A stretch of 64,000 nt of DNA from an uncultured Paracoccaceae bacterium (GCA_947497065.1 CANMEQ010000004.1:343670-407669); one strand, 5' to 3'; shown: positions 25,269 through 35,943, numbered from the stretch's first letter. Notes: a model not told the origin generated them from the sequence alone. Numbers and translations: made by a program.

Positions 25269-25457
25269 TTAGAAATCGACGGCGATGCCTTTGCGTTCCC
25301 AATCGCCGAAACGCACAGGTTCGGGGCCGTCGCGGCCGCCGAGCTCTTCTTGCAGGTTCAGACCTTTGTCAGCTTTGCGCCGTTCGGCGGCTTCGGCCAA
25401 GGCGCGCTGGGCGGCTTCGGGAAGGTCTTTGTTTGGTTTTGGATCAGTGTCAGACAT
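25269..25457 (-). CDS. DUF1674 / succinate dehydrogenase assembly factor 4-like protein
   Basis: A 62-aa protein ending in GGRDGPEPVRFGDWERKG plus IAVDF, the hallmark of DUF1674. The eukaryotic member SDHAF4 (Sdh8) helps assemble flavinylated SdhA; bacterial members are assumed to do likewise. ATG 25457 is preceded by AAGGAG. The N-terminal half is charged and probably unstructured. It lies tail-to-tail with the secreted protein gene and head-to-head with rsmB. Confidence 0.88.
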   Translation of the reverse strand: MSDTDPKPNKDLPEAAQRALAEAAERRKADKGLNLQEELGGRDGPEPVRFGDWERKGIAVDF

Positions 25458-25524
25458 GACGGTCTCCTTGCGGCGGTTCATTGTGTGATATACGCCGCAT
25501 GGATCATTAGCCAAGGGGTTTCGA

Positions 25525-26823
25525 ATGTCGCAGCAGGGTCAGTCTAACAGCAACAAGCAAGGTTTGGGGCCACGCAAGGCCGCCGTTTACTTGTTGGATC
25601 AAGTGACAGGCCAAGGAAAGTTGTTGCCGGAATTGATTGGCGAAGGTGCGTTGCAGCATTTGTCGCCTGAGGATCGTGCACGCGCACAGCGGCTGGCGAT
25701 GGAGACATTGCGCGGCTTGGCGCGGGCGGACCGGATGTTGGCGCGGTTTGTGCAGCGTACCCCTCCGTTGGCGGTGCGCAATGTGTTGCGGCTTTGTACA
25801 GTTGAATTGGCGGGCGGCGAAGCGGCCCATGGTGTGGTGAACGCCGGTGTTGAATTGGTGGCACGCAACAAACGGACGTCGTCGATGAAGGGCATGGTGA
25901 ACGCTGTGCTGCGCAAGGTTGCGGCGGAAGGGCCTGATGGCTGGGCGAAATTGGCAACCCCGCGCATGCCCGGTTGGCTGCGTAGCCCGTTGAAAGATGG
26001 ATATGGCCCCGAGGTTGTGGCTGCGATGGAGAAGGCGCAATTCGCCGGTGCGCCGTTGGATTTGACCGTAAAAGGGGATGCTGCGGCGGTGGCGGAGACC
26101 TTGGGTGGCGAGGTTTTGCCGACAGGATCTGTACGGGTGCCCCAAGGGGGGCAGGTGTCTGCGCTGGCCGGTTTTGATGCGGGCGATTGGTGGGTGCAGG
26201 ATGCAGCCGCTGCCATTCCGGTACTGGTGATGGCGCCGCAAAAGGGTGAAAAGATTTTGGATTTATGTGCGGCTCCGGGGGGCAAGACGATGCAGATCGC
26301 GGCGGCTGGTGCGCATGTTGTGGCGGTTGATGCGTCTGCCGGGCGGATGCGCCGTGTGACAGAAAACCTGGAGCGCGTGAAGCTGAGTGCCGAGACGGTT
26401 GTGTCTGATGCGTTTGAGTATGAGCAAGATGGGTTTGATGCGATTTTGTTGGATGCACCCTGTTCCGCGACGGGGACGATTCGCAGGCACCCCGATTTGC
26501 CCTATGCCAAAGACGGGTCGGAATTTGCGGAGCTGATCGATCAGCAGGCGCGTATGATTGACCATGCTTTGACGCTTTTGAAACCGGGGGGGCGGTTGGT
26601 GTTTTGTACCTGCAGCCTGCTGCCAGATGAGGGTGAGGTTCAGGTGGAAGAGGCATTGGCGCGCCATGATGGTTTGACGGTGGATACTGAGGCGTTGACC
26701 ATTGCTGGCGTTGATGATGCGTGGCGTACGGAGGAAGGCGGCTTGCGTTTGCGGCCTGATTTTTGGGCTGACAAGGGCGGTATGGACGGATTTTACATCG
26801 CCCAGCTGCGAAAGCCTGCGTGA
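25525..26823 (+). CDS. rsmB: 16S rRNA (cytosine-C5) methyltransferase, RsmB/NOP family
   Basis: A 432-aa protein with an N-terminal NusB-like domain (about residues 15-140) and a Rossmann methyltransferase domain. Motifs: LDLCAAPGGKTMQIA, LLDAPCSATGTIRRHPD and FCTCSLLPDEGE, holding the two cysteines used by m5C RNA methyltransferases. The NusB + NOL1 layout is that of RsmB (m5C967 in 16S rRNA). The divergent DUF1674 gene starts 67 bp away. The heparinase-like gene follows by 72 bp. Confidence 0.93.
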   Translation: MSQQGQSNSNKQGLGPRKAAVYLLDQVTGQGKLLPELIGEGALQHLSPEDRARAQRLAMETLRGLARADRMLARFVQRTPPLAVRNVLRLCTVELAGGEAAHGVVNAGVELVARNKRTSSMKGMVNAVLRKVAAEGPDGWAKLATPRMPGWLRSPLKDGYGPEVVAAMEKAQFAGAPLDLTVKGDAAAVAETLGGEVLPTGSVRVPQGGQVSALAGFDAGDWWVQDAAAAIPVLVMAPQKGEKILDLCAAPGGKTMQIAAAGAHVVAVDASAGRMRRVTENLERVKLSAETVVSDAFEYEQDGFDAILLDAPCSATGTIRRHPDLPYAKDGSEFAELIDQQARMIDHALTLLKPGGRLVFCTCSLLPDEGEVQVEEALARHDGLTVDTEALTIAGVDDAWRTEEGGLRLRPDFWADKGGMDGFYIAQLRKPA

Positions 26824-26895
26824 CTTTGAGGCGCTGACCCGCTATAGATTTGCCAACGCAAAGATGCCGAATGGCACGGGCGAGAGGCAAGTACA

Positions 26896-28629
26896 GTGGT
26901 GGAAACATCCGATTTCAAATCAAGGCGCGTGCGTCTGATGAACCAACTGCATGCGCGGTTGGCGGCGCGTGGCAGTCCTGCGACGGCATTTCAGTCGACG
27001 CCGGAACCCAAGATGATTGGGCATTTCGCGCGCGGGCGTCAGTTGCTGGCGGGTAATTTTCTGTTTTCCGGTCATTTGATCGAAGCGCCCGGTGTGACCA
27101 TTTGGGATGCTGCAGCCCGTGTGGATACGGCCACGGAGGCGGCGCATGGGTTCAATTGGTTGGATGATCTGGCGGCGGTTGGGGACAACAAGGCGCGGAT
27201 TGCTGCGCAAGATTGGATGCAGGAATGGATTGTCCGGTTTGGCAACGGCGCAGGCACCGGCTGGACCCCTGATTTAACCGGTCGACGTTTGATCCGCTGG
27301 ATCGCCCATGGGTTCTTTTTGTTGCGGGGGGCGGATAAGGCGGCGTCTGAGGCGTATTTCCGGTCGGCTGCGCAACAGGCTGTGTTTTTGTCGCGCCGTT
27401 GGAAGGCTGCGCGGGCGGGGTTGCCCCGATTCGAGGCGCTGGCTGGGATGATTTATGCGGGCCTCAGTTTGCAGGGGATGGAGCGGCATGTGCAGCCGGC
27501 CATTGCTATGCTGACCCGCGATTGCGCGACGCAGATTGGGGCGGATGGGGGAATCCCGTCACGCAACCCTGAAGAATTGCTAGATGTTTTGACGTTGCTG
27601 ACCTGGGTTGATGCCGCATTGCGGGACGCCAAGCATCCCGTGCCGGATGAATTGACGGCGGCGATGCACAGGATTGTGCCAACGTTGCGAGCGGTGCGCC
27701 ACAGTGATGGCGGATTGGCGCGGTTTCATGGTGGTGGGCGTGGATTGGACGGTTGGCTGGACCAAGCTTTGGCGGCTGTGGGCGATTTGGGGAAGCCCGC
27801 TCAGCAGTTGCACATGGGGTATGGCCGTTTGGCGGCGGGCCGAACATCGGTGGTTGTTGATGTTGCAGAGCCGCCTGCGGGGGCATCTGCGGCGGAGGGC
27901 CATGCGTCGACCTTGGCGTTGGAGCTGACGTCGGGCCGCAGGCCGCTGATTGTGAACTGTGGGTCTGGGGCGAGTTTTGGGCCGGAGTGGCGCAGGGCGG
28001 GCCGAGCTACGCCGAGCCATTCGACATTGTCGATTGAGGGGGTCTCGTCCTCGCGGATTGCGGTGAACGGGAGCGGGCAAGAGGTTTTGACGGATGGGCC
28101 GAAAGAGGTTCAATCGGAATTTGGTGAGGTGGCTGACGGTGTGCGATTGGCGATGGCCCACGATGGATATCGGCGCACCCATGGTCTGACCCATGTGCGG
28201 ACGCTGGATATGACGGCCGATGGCCGCGCGTTGGCGGGGGAAGATTTGCTGACGACATTGGATGCTGCGGATGAGCCGCGGTTTGACAAAGCGTTGGATG
28301 CGGAGACGTTGCAGGGCATTCCGTGGTCGGTGCGATTCCATTTGCACCCTGAGGTCGAGGCGGCGTTGGATTTGGGCGGTGCGGCTGTGTCGTTGACGCA
28401 AAAATCAGGTGAGATTTGGGTGTTCCGGCAGGATGGGGCGCAACAAATGCGGTTGGAACCGTCCGTTTACCTTGAAAATGGGCGATTAAGACCGCGTGCG
28501 ACGCAACAGGTGGTTTTATCTGGGCGCAGTTTGTCCTATGCGACGCGCATCCGTTGGTCTTTGTCCAAAGCGCAAGACACGCCACTTGCTTTGCGCGACA
28601 TCGATGATCCAACGGCATTGGATTTTTGA
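26896..28629 (+). CDS. Heparinase II/III family protein
   Basis: A 577-aa protein with an N-terminal alpha/alpha toroid (about residues 60-300) and a C-terminal Hepar_II_III beta-sandwich (about 310-560, with [21 protein letters not shown] and [11 protein letters not shown]). Family members are polysaccharide lyases. No signal peptide is present, so an intracellular or non-classical role is suggested. In alphaproteobacteria this gene is repeatedly found between rsmB and purH, as here. GTG 26896 has GAGAGG upstream; ATG 26938 is an alternative start. The true substrate is unknown. Confidence 0.85.
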   Translation: MVETSDFKSRRVRLMNQLHARLAARGSPATAFQSTPEPKMIGHFARGRQLLAGNFLFSGHLIEAPGVTIWDAAARVDTATEAAHGFNWLDDLAAVGDNKARIAAQDWMQEWIVRFGNGAGTGWTPDLTGRRLIRWIAHGFFLLRGADKAASEAYFRSAAQQAVFLSRRWKAARAGLPRFEALAGMIYAGLSLQGMERHVQPAIAMLTRDCATQIGADGGIPSRNPEELLDVLTLLTWVDAALRDAKHPVPDELTAAMHRIVPTLRAVRHSDGGLARFHGGGRGLDGWLDQALAAVGDLGKPAQQLHMGYGRLAAGRTSVVVDVAEPPAGASAAEGHASTLALELTSGRRPLIVNCGSGASFGPEWRRAGRATPSHSTLSIEGVSSSRIAVNGSGQEVLTDGPKEVQSEFGEVADGVRLAMAHDGYRRTHGLTHVRTLDMTADGRALAGEDLLTTLDAADEPRFDKALDAETLQGIPWSVRFHLHPEVEAALDLGGAAVSLTQKSGEIWVFRQDGAQQMRLEPSVYLENGRLRPRATQQVVLSGRSLSYATRIRWSLSKAQDTPLALRDIDDPTALDF

Positions 28630-28649
28630 TATCGCCTGAGGGGGCCCCT

Positions 28650-30239
28650 ATGACCGACCTGCATCCCATTCGCCGCGCACTGCTTTCTGTTTCTGACAAG
28701 ACCGGATTGATTGATCTGGGAAAGGCGCTGGCTGCGCGTGGTGTTGAGCTATTGTCTACTGGCGGGTCCGCCAAAGCGCTGCGCGATGCAGGGCTGGACG
28801 TGCGTGATGTTGCCGATGTGACTGGTTTTCCAGAGATGATGGACGGTCGCGTGAAAACATTGCACCCCGGTGTGCATGGTGGCCTGTTGGCGTTGCGTGA
28901 CAATGATGAGCATGTTGCTGCGATGGAGGCCCACAATATTGGGGCGATCGATTTGTTGGTCGTGAACCTTTACCCGTTTGAAGCCGCTTTGGCGCGCGGG
29001 GCGGATTATGATGAGATGATTGAAAACATCGACATTGGTGGCCCGGCGATGATCCGTGCGGCGGCAAAGAACCATGCGTTTGTGAATACTGTGGTCGATG
29101 TTGAGGATTACGATGTATTGCTGGCTGAATTGGATGCCAACGATGGATCAACCAGCTATGCGTTCCGTCAGACATTGGCGCAGACAGCCTATGCGCGCAC
29201 GGGTGCCTATGATGCGGCTGTGAGCACATGGATGGCAGGTGCAATTGGCAATGCCGCACCACGCCGCAAGGCGGTTGCCGGGACTTTGGCGCAGACATTG
29301 CGGTATGGCGAAAACCCACACCAGCAGGCGGCGTTCTACGTGGATGGGTCTGATCGTCCGGGTGTGGCGACGGCGGAGCAGCACCAAGGTAAAGAGCTGT
29401 CTTACAACAACATCAATGACACCGATGCGGCATTTGAATTGGTCAGTGAGTTTGACCCCAAGGATGGCCCTGCGGTTGCGATCATTAAGCACGCGAACCC
29501 ATGTGGTGTTGCACGCGGCGAAAGCCTTGCCGAGGCTTATCAAAAGGCATTCGAATGTGATCAAACCTCTGCGTTTGGTGGTATCATCGCCCTCAACGGT
29601 GAGTTGGACGCCCAGACGGCTGAGAAGATCACAGGTATCTTCACAGAAGTTGTGATTGCGCCGTCTGCGACAGATGAGGCGAAGGCATTGTTTGCTGCTA
29701 AAAAGAACCTGCGTTTGTTGACGACAGGAGCATTGGCCGATCCGATGACAACAGCGCAGACGATCCGCCAAGTGTCTGGCGGGTATCTGATGCAAGACAA
29801 AGACAACGGGTTTATCGCGCCGGAAGACCTGAAGGTTGTGACCAAGGTTAAGCCGACAGATGCGCAATTGGCGGATCTGATGTTTGCTTGGAAAGTGGCG
29901 AAACACGTTAAATCTAACGCGATTGTTTACGTTAAAGATGGTGCGACGGTTGGTGTTGGCGCGGGGCAGATGAGCCGCGTGGACAGTGCGTTGATCGCTG
30001 CAAAGAAAGCGGAACGTATGGCCGAAGCGCTGGGCTTGCCCACACCATTGACCCAAGGGTCTGCGGTGGCGTCTGATGCGTTCTTCCCGTTTGCGGATGG
30101 TTTGCTGGAGGCGGCCGCTGCGGGTGCGTCATGCGTTATTCAACCCGGTGGATCGATGCGCGATGACGAGGTGATTGCGGCAGCTGATGAGGCTGGTTTG
30201 GCTATGGTGTTCACCGGAATGCGTCACTTCCGCCACTAA
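28650..30239 (+). CDS. purH: Bifunctional AICAR formyltransferase / IMP cyclohydrolase
   Basis: A 529-aa PurH completing the last two steps of IMP synthesis. The N-terminal cyclohydrolase domain (about residues 1-150) shows [25 protein letters not shown] and [14 protein letters not shown]; the C-terminal transformylase has [37 protein letters not shown] and the end block [10 protein letters not shown] plus [16 protein letters not shown] 28650 has GAGGGGG upstream. The heparinase-like gene ends 20 bp before it and lspA follows by 24 bp. Confidence 0.97.
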   Translation: MTDLHPIRRALLSVSDKTGLIDLGKALAARGVELLSTGGSAKALRDAGLDVRDVADVTGFPEMMDGRVKTLHPGVHGGLLALRDNDEHVAAMEAHNIGAIDLLVVNLYPFEAALARGADYDEMIENIDIGGPAMIRAAAKNHAFVNTVVDVEDYDVLLAELDANDGSTSYAFRQTLAQTAYARTGAYDAAVSTWMAGAIGNAAPRRKAVAGTLAQTLRYGENPHQQAAFYVDGSDRPGVATAEQHQGKELSYNNINDTDAAFELVSEFDPKDGPAVAIIKHANPCGVARGESLAEAYQKAFECDQTSAFGGIIALNGELDAQTAEKITGIFTEVVIAPSATDEAKALFAAKKNLRLLTTGALADPMTTAQTIRQVSGGYLMQDKDNGFIAPEDLKVVTKVKPTDAQLADLMFAWKVAKHVKSNAIVYVKDGATVGVGAGQMSRVDSALIAAKKAERMAEALGLPTPLTQGSAVASDAFFPFADGLLEAAAAGASCVIQPGGSMRDDEVIAAADEAGLAMVFTGMRHFRH

Positions 30240-30263
30240 TAATTAACTAAAGGGGCCGCGTTC

Positions 30264-30743
30264 ATGCGTCTTACATTTTGGGCAGGGTTTTGGGTGTTTT
30301 TGGCAGATCAGCTGTCGAAATACATCGTGCTGTATCAGATTGGTCTGCCGACCTTGCCCGATCAGACGTATGAGGTGTTTCCGCCGTTTCTGGTGCTGCG
30401 CATGGCGTGGAACCGCGGTGTGAATTTCGGCCTGTTTGCCGATTTTGATATGCGGTGGGTTCTGGTCTGCGTGGCGTTGGCGATTTGTATTTTCGTGCTT
30501 TGGTGGATGCGCCGTGAGGCGCTTTCACGGTGGGGCTATATCAGCGCAGGGCTGTTGATTGGCGGGGCGTTGGGCAACGTGGTTGACCGTGTGTTGCATG
30601 GGGCCGTGGCCGATTTTCTGAACATGTCCTGCTGTGGTTTCACCAATCCCTATGCGTTCAATATCGCCGATATTTCGATTTTTGCGGGGGCGATTGGGCT
30701 GGTCTTGTTCACCGACGACAGCGGCAAGACGACGGGCACGTGA
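30264..30743 (+). CDS. lspA: Lipoprotein signal peptidase (signal peptidase II)
   Basis: A 159-aa inner-membrane aspartyl protease with four transmembrane helices. The family boxes are present: ADQLSKYIV, MAWNRGVNFGLF, GNVVDRVLHGAVADFLN (first catalytic Asp) and AFNIADISI (second). LspA cleaves prolipoproteins at the lipobox; two genes downstream encode lipoproteins with clear lipoboxes. Probably transcribed with purH and the DUF3035 gene. Confidence 0.96.
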   Translation: MRLTFWAGFWVFLADQLSKYIVLYQIGLPTLPDQTYEVFPPFLVLRMAWNRGVNFGLFADFDMRWVLVCVALAICIFVLWWMRREALSRWGYISAGLLIGGALGNVVDRVLHGAVADFLNMSCCGFTNPYAFNIADISIFAGAIGLVLFTDDSGKTTGT

Positions 30744-30807
30744 CACGAGCCTTGGATTGTTCGCGAATAGTGCGCTATGAGGGGGCACTACATTTGGAAG
30801 GCATGCC

Positions 30808-31311
30808 ATGCGTAAAGCGCTTTTAGGGTTCTCAATTGCAGTTTTGCTGTCCGCTTGTGCGGCAGGCGATCGTGGGTTGCGTGACTTACGCAGCAATGGG
30901 GGCGGGCCGGATGAGTTTTCGGTTTTGCCAGTGAACCCTTTGATTTTACCAAATGACGTAACCACATTGCCGGTGCCCACACCGGGCGGCGCGAACCGGA
31001 CCGATCCGGCGCCTGAAGCGGATGCTGTCTCGGTTTTGGGGGGCAACCCGAACGCATTGATCGCCCGCGGCGCACCCACGAGCGACGGTGCATTGATCGC
31101 AGCGGCCAGCCGGAACGGTGTTGATCCGTCTATTCGGCAAACATTGGCGTCTGAGGATGCTGCATTTCGCACACGCCGTGCGCGGTTGACGATATTTGGG
31201 GGGCGTGACCGGTATTTCAGTGCCTATGCCCGCCAAGCGCTGGATGCTTATGCGGAACTGCAACGGTTCCGCAACGCCGGAATCGCAACGCCGTCTGCCC
31301 CACCGCAATAA
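30808..31311 (+). CDS. DUF3035 lipoprotein
   Basis: A 167-aa lipoprotein: signal sequence MRKALLGFSIAVLLSAC with a lipobox LLSAC, so Cys is expected to be acylated after LspA cleavage. The body contains GPDEFSVLPVNPLILP, typical of DUF3035, a family that commonly follows lspA and precedes M16 peptidases in Rhodobacteraceae. No catalytic motif is seen. Context (lspA before, M16 pair after) suggests an envelope role. Confidence 0.85.
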   Translation: MRKALLGFSIAVLLSACAAGDRGLRDLRSNGGGPDEFSVLPVNPLILPNDVTTLPVPTPGGANRTDPAPEADAVSVLGGNPNALIARGAPTSDGALIAAASRNGVDPSIRQTLASEDAAFRTRRARLTIFGGRDRYFSAYARQALDAYAELQRFRNAGIATPSAPPQ

Positions 31312-31395
31312 TTCAAACGCTCACATCCGCGTATGAGCCCTTGAAGACCGGCGTTTGAGACGTAGGTTGATGGGGAACAATAGCGGAGTATTTAT

Positions 31396-32721
31396 ATGCG
31401 TCTTCTTGCCGCCGCCCTTAGTTTGGTCGCGTTTTCTGCGACTGCCGAGGAAGTGACGACCTATCAACTTGATAACGGTATGGACATCGTCGTGATCGAA
31501 GACCACCGCGCGCCGGTGGTGGTTCACATGTTGTGGTACAAGGCAGGATCTGCCGATGAGCCTGTCGGGTCATCTGGTGTTGCGCATTATCTGGAACACC
31601 TGCTGTTCAAGGCGACAGAGAATGTCGAAAGTGGCGAGTTTCAACGGGTGGTCGCCGAAAATGGCGGGTCGGATAACGCGTTCACCAGCTTTGATTACAC
31701 CGGATATTTCCAACGTGTTGCGGCGGATCGTTTGCCGCTGATGATGCAGTATGAGGCGGATCGGATGAACAATCTGGTGTTGACCGAAGAGGATATCGTC
31801 ACCGAACGGGGTGTGATTTTGGAAGAGCGCAATCAGCGGGTTGAGAATTCGCCCAGTGCGTTGGCGCGCGAACAGATGCGGGCGGCGCAGTATTTGAACC
31901 ACCGGTATGGCGTGCCGATCATCGGCTGGAAACACGAGATGGAAACCTTGGACATGGACGACGCATTGTCGTTCTATGATTTGTATTATTCCCCGAACAA
32001 CGCGATTTTGGTTGTTGCTGGCGATGTGCAACCCGATGATGTTTTGGCGTTGGCTGAACAATACTACGGCCCGATCCCTGCGGAGCCGGATTTGCCAGAA
32101 CGGATCCGCAGCCAAGAGCCACCGCAGACTGCGGAACGGCGTCTGGTCTTTGAAGATCCGCGTGTGTCTCAGCCCTATATTAGCCGCACGTATATCGCGC
32201 CGGAGCGGGATGCAGATGCGCAAAAAGATGCCGCAGCGCTGACCTATTTGGCTGATTTATTGGGTGGGTCCTCGTTCACATCAGTTTTGCCGATTGCATT
32301 GCAGTTTGACGCAAACATCGCCGTCTATTCCGGTGCGTTTTACGATGGGCTGAACCTGGATGACGGCACCTTTGGTTTGACGGTGGTGCCTGCAGATGGC
32401 GTTTCGTTGCAAGAGGCGGAGACTGCCATGGATGCTGCGATTGAAGCGTTTTTGGACGAGGGGATTGACCCCGCGCGGATGGACGCGCTGCGTGTACAGT
32501 TGAAGGCCAGCGAGATTTACGCCCGCGATGATGTGGGTGGTTTGGCGCGCCGGTATGGCGCCGCCTTGACATCGGGCCTGACGGTTGAGGATGTGCAAGC
32601 CTGGCCAGAGATTTTGCAATCGGTCACCGCTGATGAGGTGTTGGATGTGGCGCGCCGCGTTCTTGTTCGCGATCAGTCTGTGACTGGTTGGATTGTCCCT
32701 AGCCGGGAGGTTCTTCAATGA
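31396..32721 (+). CDS. M16 family zinc metallopeptidase (catalytic subunit)
   Basis: A 441-aa protein with a signal peptide (MRLLAAALSLVAFSATAEE) and the inverted zinc motif HYLEH (HxxEH) plus the distal Glu region LEERNQRVENSP. M16 peptidases of the bacterial 'PqqL/zinc protease' type work in the periplasm, often in pairs. The partner gene starts inside its stop codon (ATGA overlap), and that partner lacks the zinc motif, giving an active/inactive heterodimer as in mitochondrial processing peptidase-like pairs. Confidence 0.93.
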   Translation: MRLLAAALSLVAFSATAEEVTTYQLDNGMDIVVIEDHRAPVVVHMLWYKAGSADEPVGSSGVAHYLEHLLFKATENVESGEFQRVVAENGGSDNAFTSFDYTGYFQRVAADRLPLMMQYEADRMNNLVLTEEDIVTERGVILEERNQRVENSPSALAREQMRAAQYLNHRYGVPIIGWKHEMETLDMDDALSFYDLYYSPNNAILVVAGDVQPDDVLALAEQYYGPIPAEPDLPERIRSQEPPQTAERRLVFEDPRVSQPYISRTYIAPERDADAQKDAAALTYLADLLGGSSFTSVLPIALQFDANIAVYSGAFYDGLNLDDGTFGLTVVPADGVSLQEAETAMDAAIEAFLDEGIDPARMDALRVQLKASEIYARDDVGGLARRYGAALTSGLTVEDVQAWPEILQSVTADEVLDVARRVLVRDQSVTGWIVPSREVLQ

Positions 32722-34028
32722 TCCGTTTTGTACTTGCTATCGCCCTTTCGTTGACCGCCGCTACTGCACGGGCCCAGATTGAAATTCAGGAAATTACCTC
32801 GCCCAGCGGCGTGGATGCCTGGTTGGTAGAAGAGGATTCTATCCCGTTTATTGCGTTGGAATTGATTTTCGATGGTGGTGCGACGCTGGATTTGCCCGGC
32901 AAACGCGGGGCGACCAATTTGATGATGGCCCTTTTGGAAGAAGGGTCTGGTGATTTGGACGCACGGGGTTTCCAAGAGGCCCGTGAAAATCTGGCCGCTT
33001 CGTTTCGGTTTAATGCGGGTGACGATTCTGTGTCTGTGTCCGCAGTATTTCTGACCGAAAACCAAGATGAGGCGATGGCGCTGCTGCGCGATGCTTTGGT
33101 GTCGCCGCGTTTTGACCAGAGCGCGATTGACCGTGTCCGGGCGCAGGTTTTGTCTGGCATCCGGTCTGACGCGAATGATCCGAACCGGATTGCCGGTGCC
33201 ACGTTGGATGCTTTGGCGTTTGGGGATCATCCCTATGGGTCGGCAATTGACGGAACAGAGGACAGTGTCGCGGGTTTGACCCAAGCTGATTTGTTTGAAG
33301 CGCATGAGAATGCGTTCAGCACAGCGCGGGTGCATGTGGGCGCGGCTGGCGACATCCGTGCTGATGAGCTGGGCGTTTTGATTGATGATCTTTTGGGGGG
33401 CTTACCTGATGAGGCGCCTGAACTGCCGGATCATGTAGAATTTGCGTTGGATGGCGGAACAACGGTTGTGCCGTTTGAGACACCGCAATCCGTCGCGCTG
33501 TTCGGCCATTCGGGGATTGAACGCGATGACGAGGATTTCTTTGCCGCGTTTATCATCAATGAGGTCTTGGGCGGTCGTGGTGTTGAGAGCCGTTTGATGC
33601 GCGAAGTGCGCGAAAAACGTGGGCTGACCTATGGGGTGTCTACGTTCTTGGTGCCTAAAGATTTCACTGAAACGTATTTGGGTCAGGTTGCGTCTGCGAA
33701 CGATCGGATCGCAGAGGCAATTGCGGTGATCCGTGATGAATGGGCGTTGATGGCGCGAGAAGGGCTTTCACAAGACGAGCTGGATGCGGCCAAGACGTAT
33801 TTGACGGGGTCCTACCCCCTGCGGTTCGATGGGAATGCCGAAATTGCAGGCATTCTGGCGGGGATGCAAAGCGTTGGGCTGGGTACAGATTACGTTGCCA
33901 ACCGCAACGATTTCATCACGGCGGTTACGCTTGAAGATGTGAACCGTGTCGCGGCGGAGTTGCTTGACCCTGATCGATTGCATTTCGTTGTCGTTGGTCA
34001 GCCTGAGGGCCTAGAGACTACTGAATAA
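32718..34028 (+). CDS. M16 family peptidase homologue lacking the zinc motif (partner subunit)
   Basis: A 436-aa M16 protein with a signal peptide (MIRFVLAIALSLTAATARAQ). Where the catalytic partner has HxxEH, this one reads LMMALLEEG, so it cannot bind zinc. It keeps the RxxxY substrate-binding signature in REVREKRGLTYGVST. Such subunits in the family hold substrate while the partner cuts. Four-base overlap with the preceding gene implies coupled translation and a 1:1 complex. Confidence 0.92.
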   Translation: MIRFVLAIALSLTAATARAQIEIQEITSPSGVDAWLVEEDSIPFIALELIFDGGATLDLPGKRGATNLMMALLEEGSGDLDARGFQEARENLAASFRFNAGDDSVSVSAVFLTENQDEAMALLRDALVSPRFDQSAIDRVRAQVLSGIRSDANDPNRIAGATLDALAFGDHPYGSAIDGTEDSVAGLTQADLFEAHENAFSTARVHVGAAGDIRADELGVLIDDLLGGLPDEAPELPDHVEFALDGGTTVVPFETPQSVALFGHSGIERDDEDFFAAFIINEVLGGRGVESRLMREVREKRGLTYGVSTFLVPKDFTETYLGQVASANDRIAEAIAVIRDEWALMAREGLSQDELDAAKTYLTGSYPLRFDGNAEIAGILAGMQSVGLGTDYVANRNDFITAVTLEDVNRVAAELLDPDRLHFVVVGQPEGLETTE

Positions 34029-34068
34029 CGCTACCAGAATCGGATGCAGCCATGCTAATTGTTGCGGT

Positions 34069-35943
34069 ATGGCTGTACCTGACCCCAAGATAAGCGAATT
34101 TCGCCCCGTTATCCGTCAACTTGACGATGCTGCTATTAACCGTATTGCTGCGGGTGAGGTGGTTGAGAGACCCGCGTCTGCGGTGAAAGAATTGGTGGAG
34201 AATGCGCTAGATGCGAAGGCCACCCGTATTGAGATTTCCATCGCCGATGGTGGCAAGACACTGATCCGTGTGACGGACAATGGCGTGGGCATGACTGCTG
34301 ATGATCTGCCGCTGGCATTGTCGCGCCATGCGACGTCGAAGATTGATGGTACGGATCTGTTGAACATCCACAGTTTCGGGTTTCGTGGCGAGGCATTGCC
34401 GTCCTTGGGGGCGGTTGGGCGGCTGACGATCCGCAGTCGCACCGTGGATGGTGAGGGCACCGAGATTTCTGTACGTGGCGGCGTGCAGGACGTGCCACGC
34501 CCTGCTGCGCTATCTGCGGGGACTGTCGTGGAGCTGCGTGATTTGTTTTACGCGACCCCTGCGCGGTTGAAGTTTTTACGGACCGATCGCGCAGAAATGC
34601 AGGCGATCAGCGATGTGATTAAACGCTTGGCCATGGCTGAACCGTTTGTGACGTTCATCTTGAATGACGTGTCCGGTGGTCAACAACGCACGACGTTTCG
34701 TGCGGATGGTGAGACGGGCGATATGTTTGATGCGTTGCACGCCCGCCTGCGACAGGTGCTTGGGAAAGATTTTGCTGAGAATGCGCTGGCCATTGATGCG
34801 GAGCGCGAGGGCGTGCACTTGACTGGATATGCGGCCTTGCCGACGTATTCGCGGGGCTCGTCGGTGCAGCAGTTTTTGTTCGTGAACGGCCGCCCCGTGC
34901 GCGACAAGGTTTTGTATGGCGCGTTGCGCGGGGCCTATATGGATACGTTATCGCGGGATCGTCATCCGGCTGCGTGTTTGTTTATTGATCTGGACCCGAC
35001 CCGTGTGGATGTGAACGTACACCCGGCGAAATCAGAGGTGCGGTTTCGTGATCCGGGTGGTGTGCGTGGTTTGATTGTGAGTGGGTTGCGTCATGCATTG
35101 GCGGAAGCCGGGCATCGTGCGTCGACCACTGTTGCGCAGGCAACATTGGGGGCAATGCAGCCGGAGCCTGTTTCGCCGGCACATATGCCGTCTATGCCGC
35201 CGCGCGTGTACCAGATGGATCGACCGTCATCGCAGGCGCGCGGTGCGGCGTTTCAGGCGCAGGCCCCAAACCCCGGGTTCCACGAAATGGCGCCGGAGTA
35301 TTCCGGGCGCGTTGATGTGGTTGAGCCGCAGGCCCCACCAGAGGGAGCAGTGCCGGCAGAGGCTCGCCCACTGGGGGCCGCACGGGCGCAGGTGCATGAG
35401 AATTATATCATTGCGCAAACGGAGACGGGGATTGTCATTGTGGATGGGCACGCCGCGCATGAGCGGCTGGTCTATGAAAAGTTAAAAACCCAAATGGCTG
35501 AAAATGGCGTGGCGGCGCAGGCTTTGTTGATCCCTGAGATTATCGAGATGTCTGATGGGGATGCAGCGCAATTGTTGGCGGTTTCCGAGGAGTTGTCACG
35601 GCTGGGTTTGACGATTGAACCCTTTGGTGGAAATGCCATTGCCGTGCGTGAAACGCCTGCGATTTTGGGTGAGGTGAATGCGGAAGCGATGCTGCGCGAT
35701 GTCTTGGATGAATTAGCGGATCAAGGGTCGAGCACATTGGTGCAAGAGAAGTTGGAAGCGATCTTGAGCCGCGTGGCCTGTCATGGATCGATCAGAACGG
35801 GCCGTTGGATGCGAGGCGAAGAGATGAACGCTTTGCTGCGCGAAATGGAGGCGACGCCGCGATCAGGGCAGTGCAATCACGGCAGGCCAACCTATGTTGA
35901 GTTGCAATTGAGCGATATTGAACGTCTTTTTGGGCGGACCTAA
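34069..35943 (+). CDS. mutL: DNA mismatch repair protein MutL
   Basis: A 624-aa MutL. The GHKL ATPase head has NRIAAGEVVERPASAVKEL, DNGVGM and SFGFRGEALPS; the linker (about residues 350-420) is Pro/Gln/Ala-rich. The C-terminal dimerisation domain contains DGHAAHERLVYEKL (equivalent of the DQHAxxE endonuclease metal motif, with Gly for Gln), ACHGSIRTG and CNHGRPTYVEL. These features suggest a latent-endonuclease MutL of the type found in bacteria without MutH. The ATG at 34069 has a weak ribosome site. Confidence 0.95.
   Translation: MAVPDPKISEFRPVIRQLDDAAINRIAAGEVVERPASAVKELVENALDAKATRIEISIADGGKTLIRVTDNGVGMTADDLPLALSRHATSKIDGTDLLNIHSFGFRGEALPSLGAVGRLTIRSRTVDGEGTEISVRGGVQDVPRPAALSAGTVVELRDLFYATPARLKFLRTDRAEMQAISDVIKRLAMAEPFVTFILNDVSGGQQRTTFRADGETGDMFDALHARLRQVLGKDFAENALAIDAEREGVHLTGYAALPTYSRGSSVQQFLFVNGRPVRDKVLYGALRGAYMDTLSRDRHPAACLFIDLDPTRVDVNVHPAKSEVRFRDPGGVRGLIVSGLRHALAEAGHRASTTVAQATLGAMQPEPVSPAHMPSMPPRVYQMDRPSSQARGAAFQAQAPNPGFHEMAPEYSGRVDVVEPQAPPEGAVPAEARPLGAARAQVHENYIIAQTETGIVIVDGHAAHERLVYEKLKTQMAENGVAAQALLIPEIIEMSDGDAAQLLAVSEELSRLGLTIEPFGGNAIAVRETPAILGEVNAEAMLRDVLDELADQGSSTLVQEKLEAILSRVACHGSIRTGRWMRGEEMNALLREMEATPRSGQCNHGRPTYVELQLSDIERLFGRT

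Noticed and set aside
31313..31358. TCAAACGC ... GCGTTTGA inverted repeat after the DUF3035 gene
   Set aside because: Loop of about 30 nt and no T-run; not a convincing terminator.
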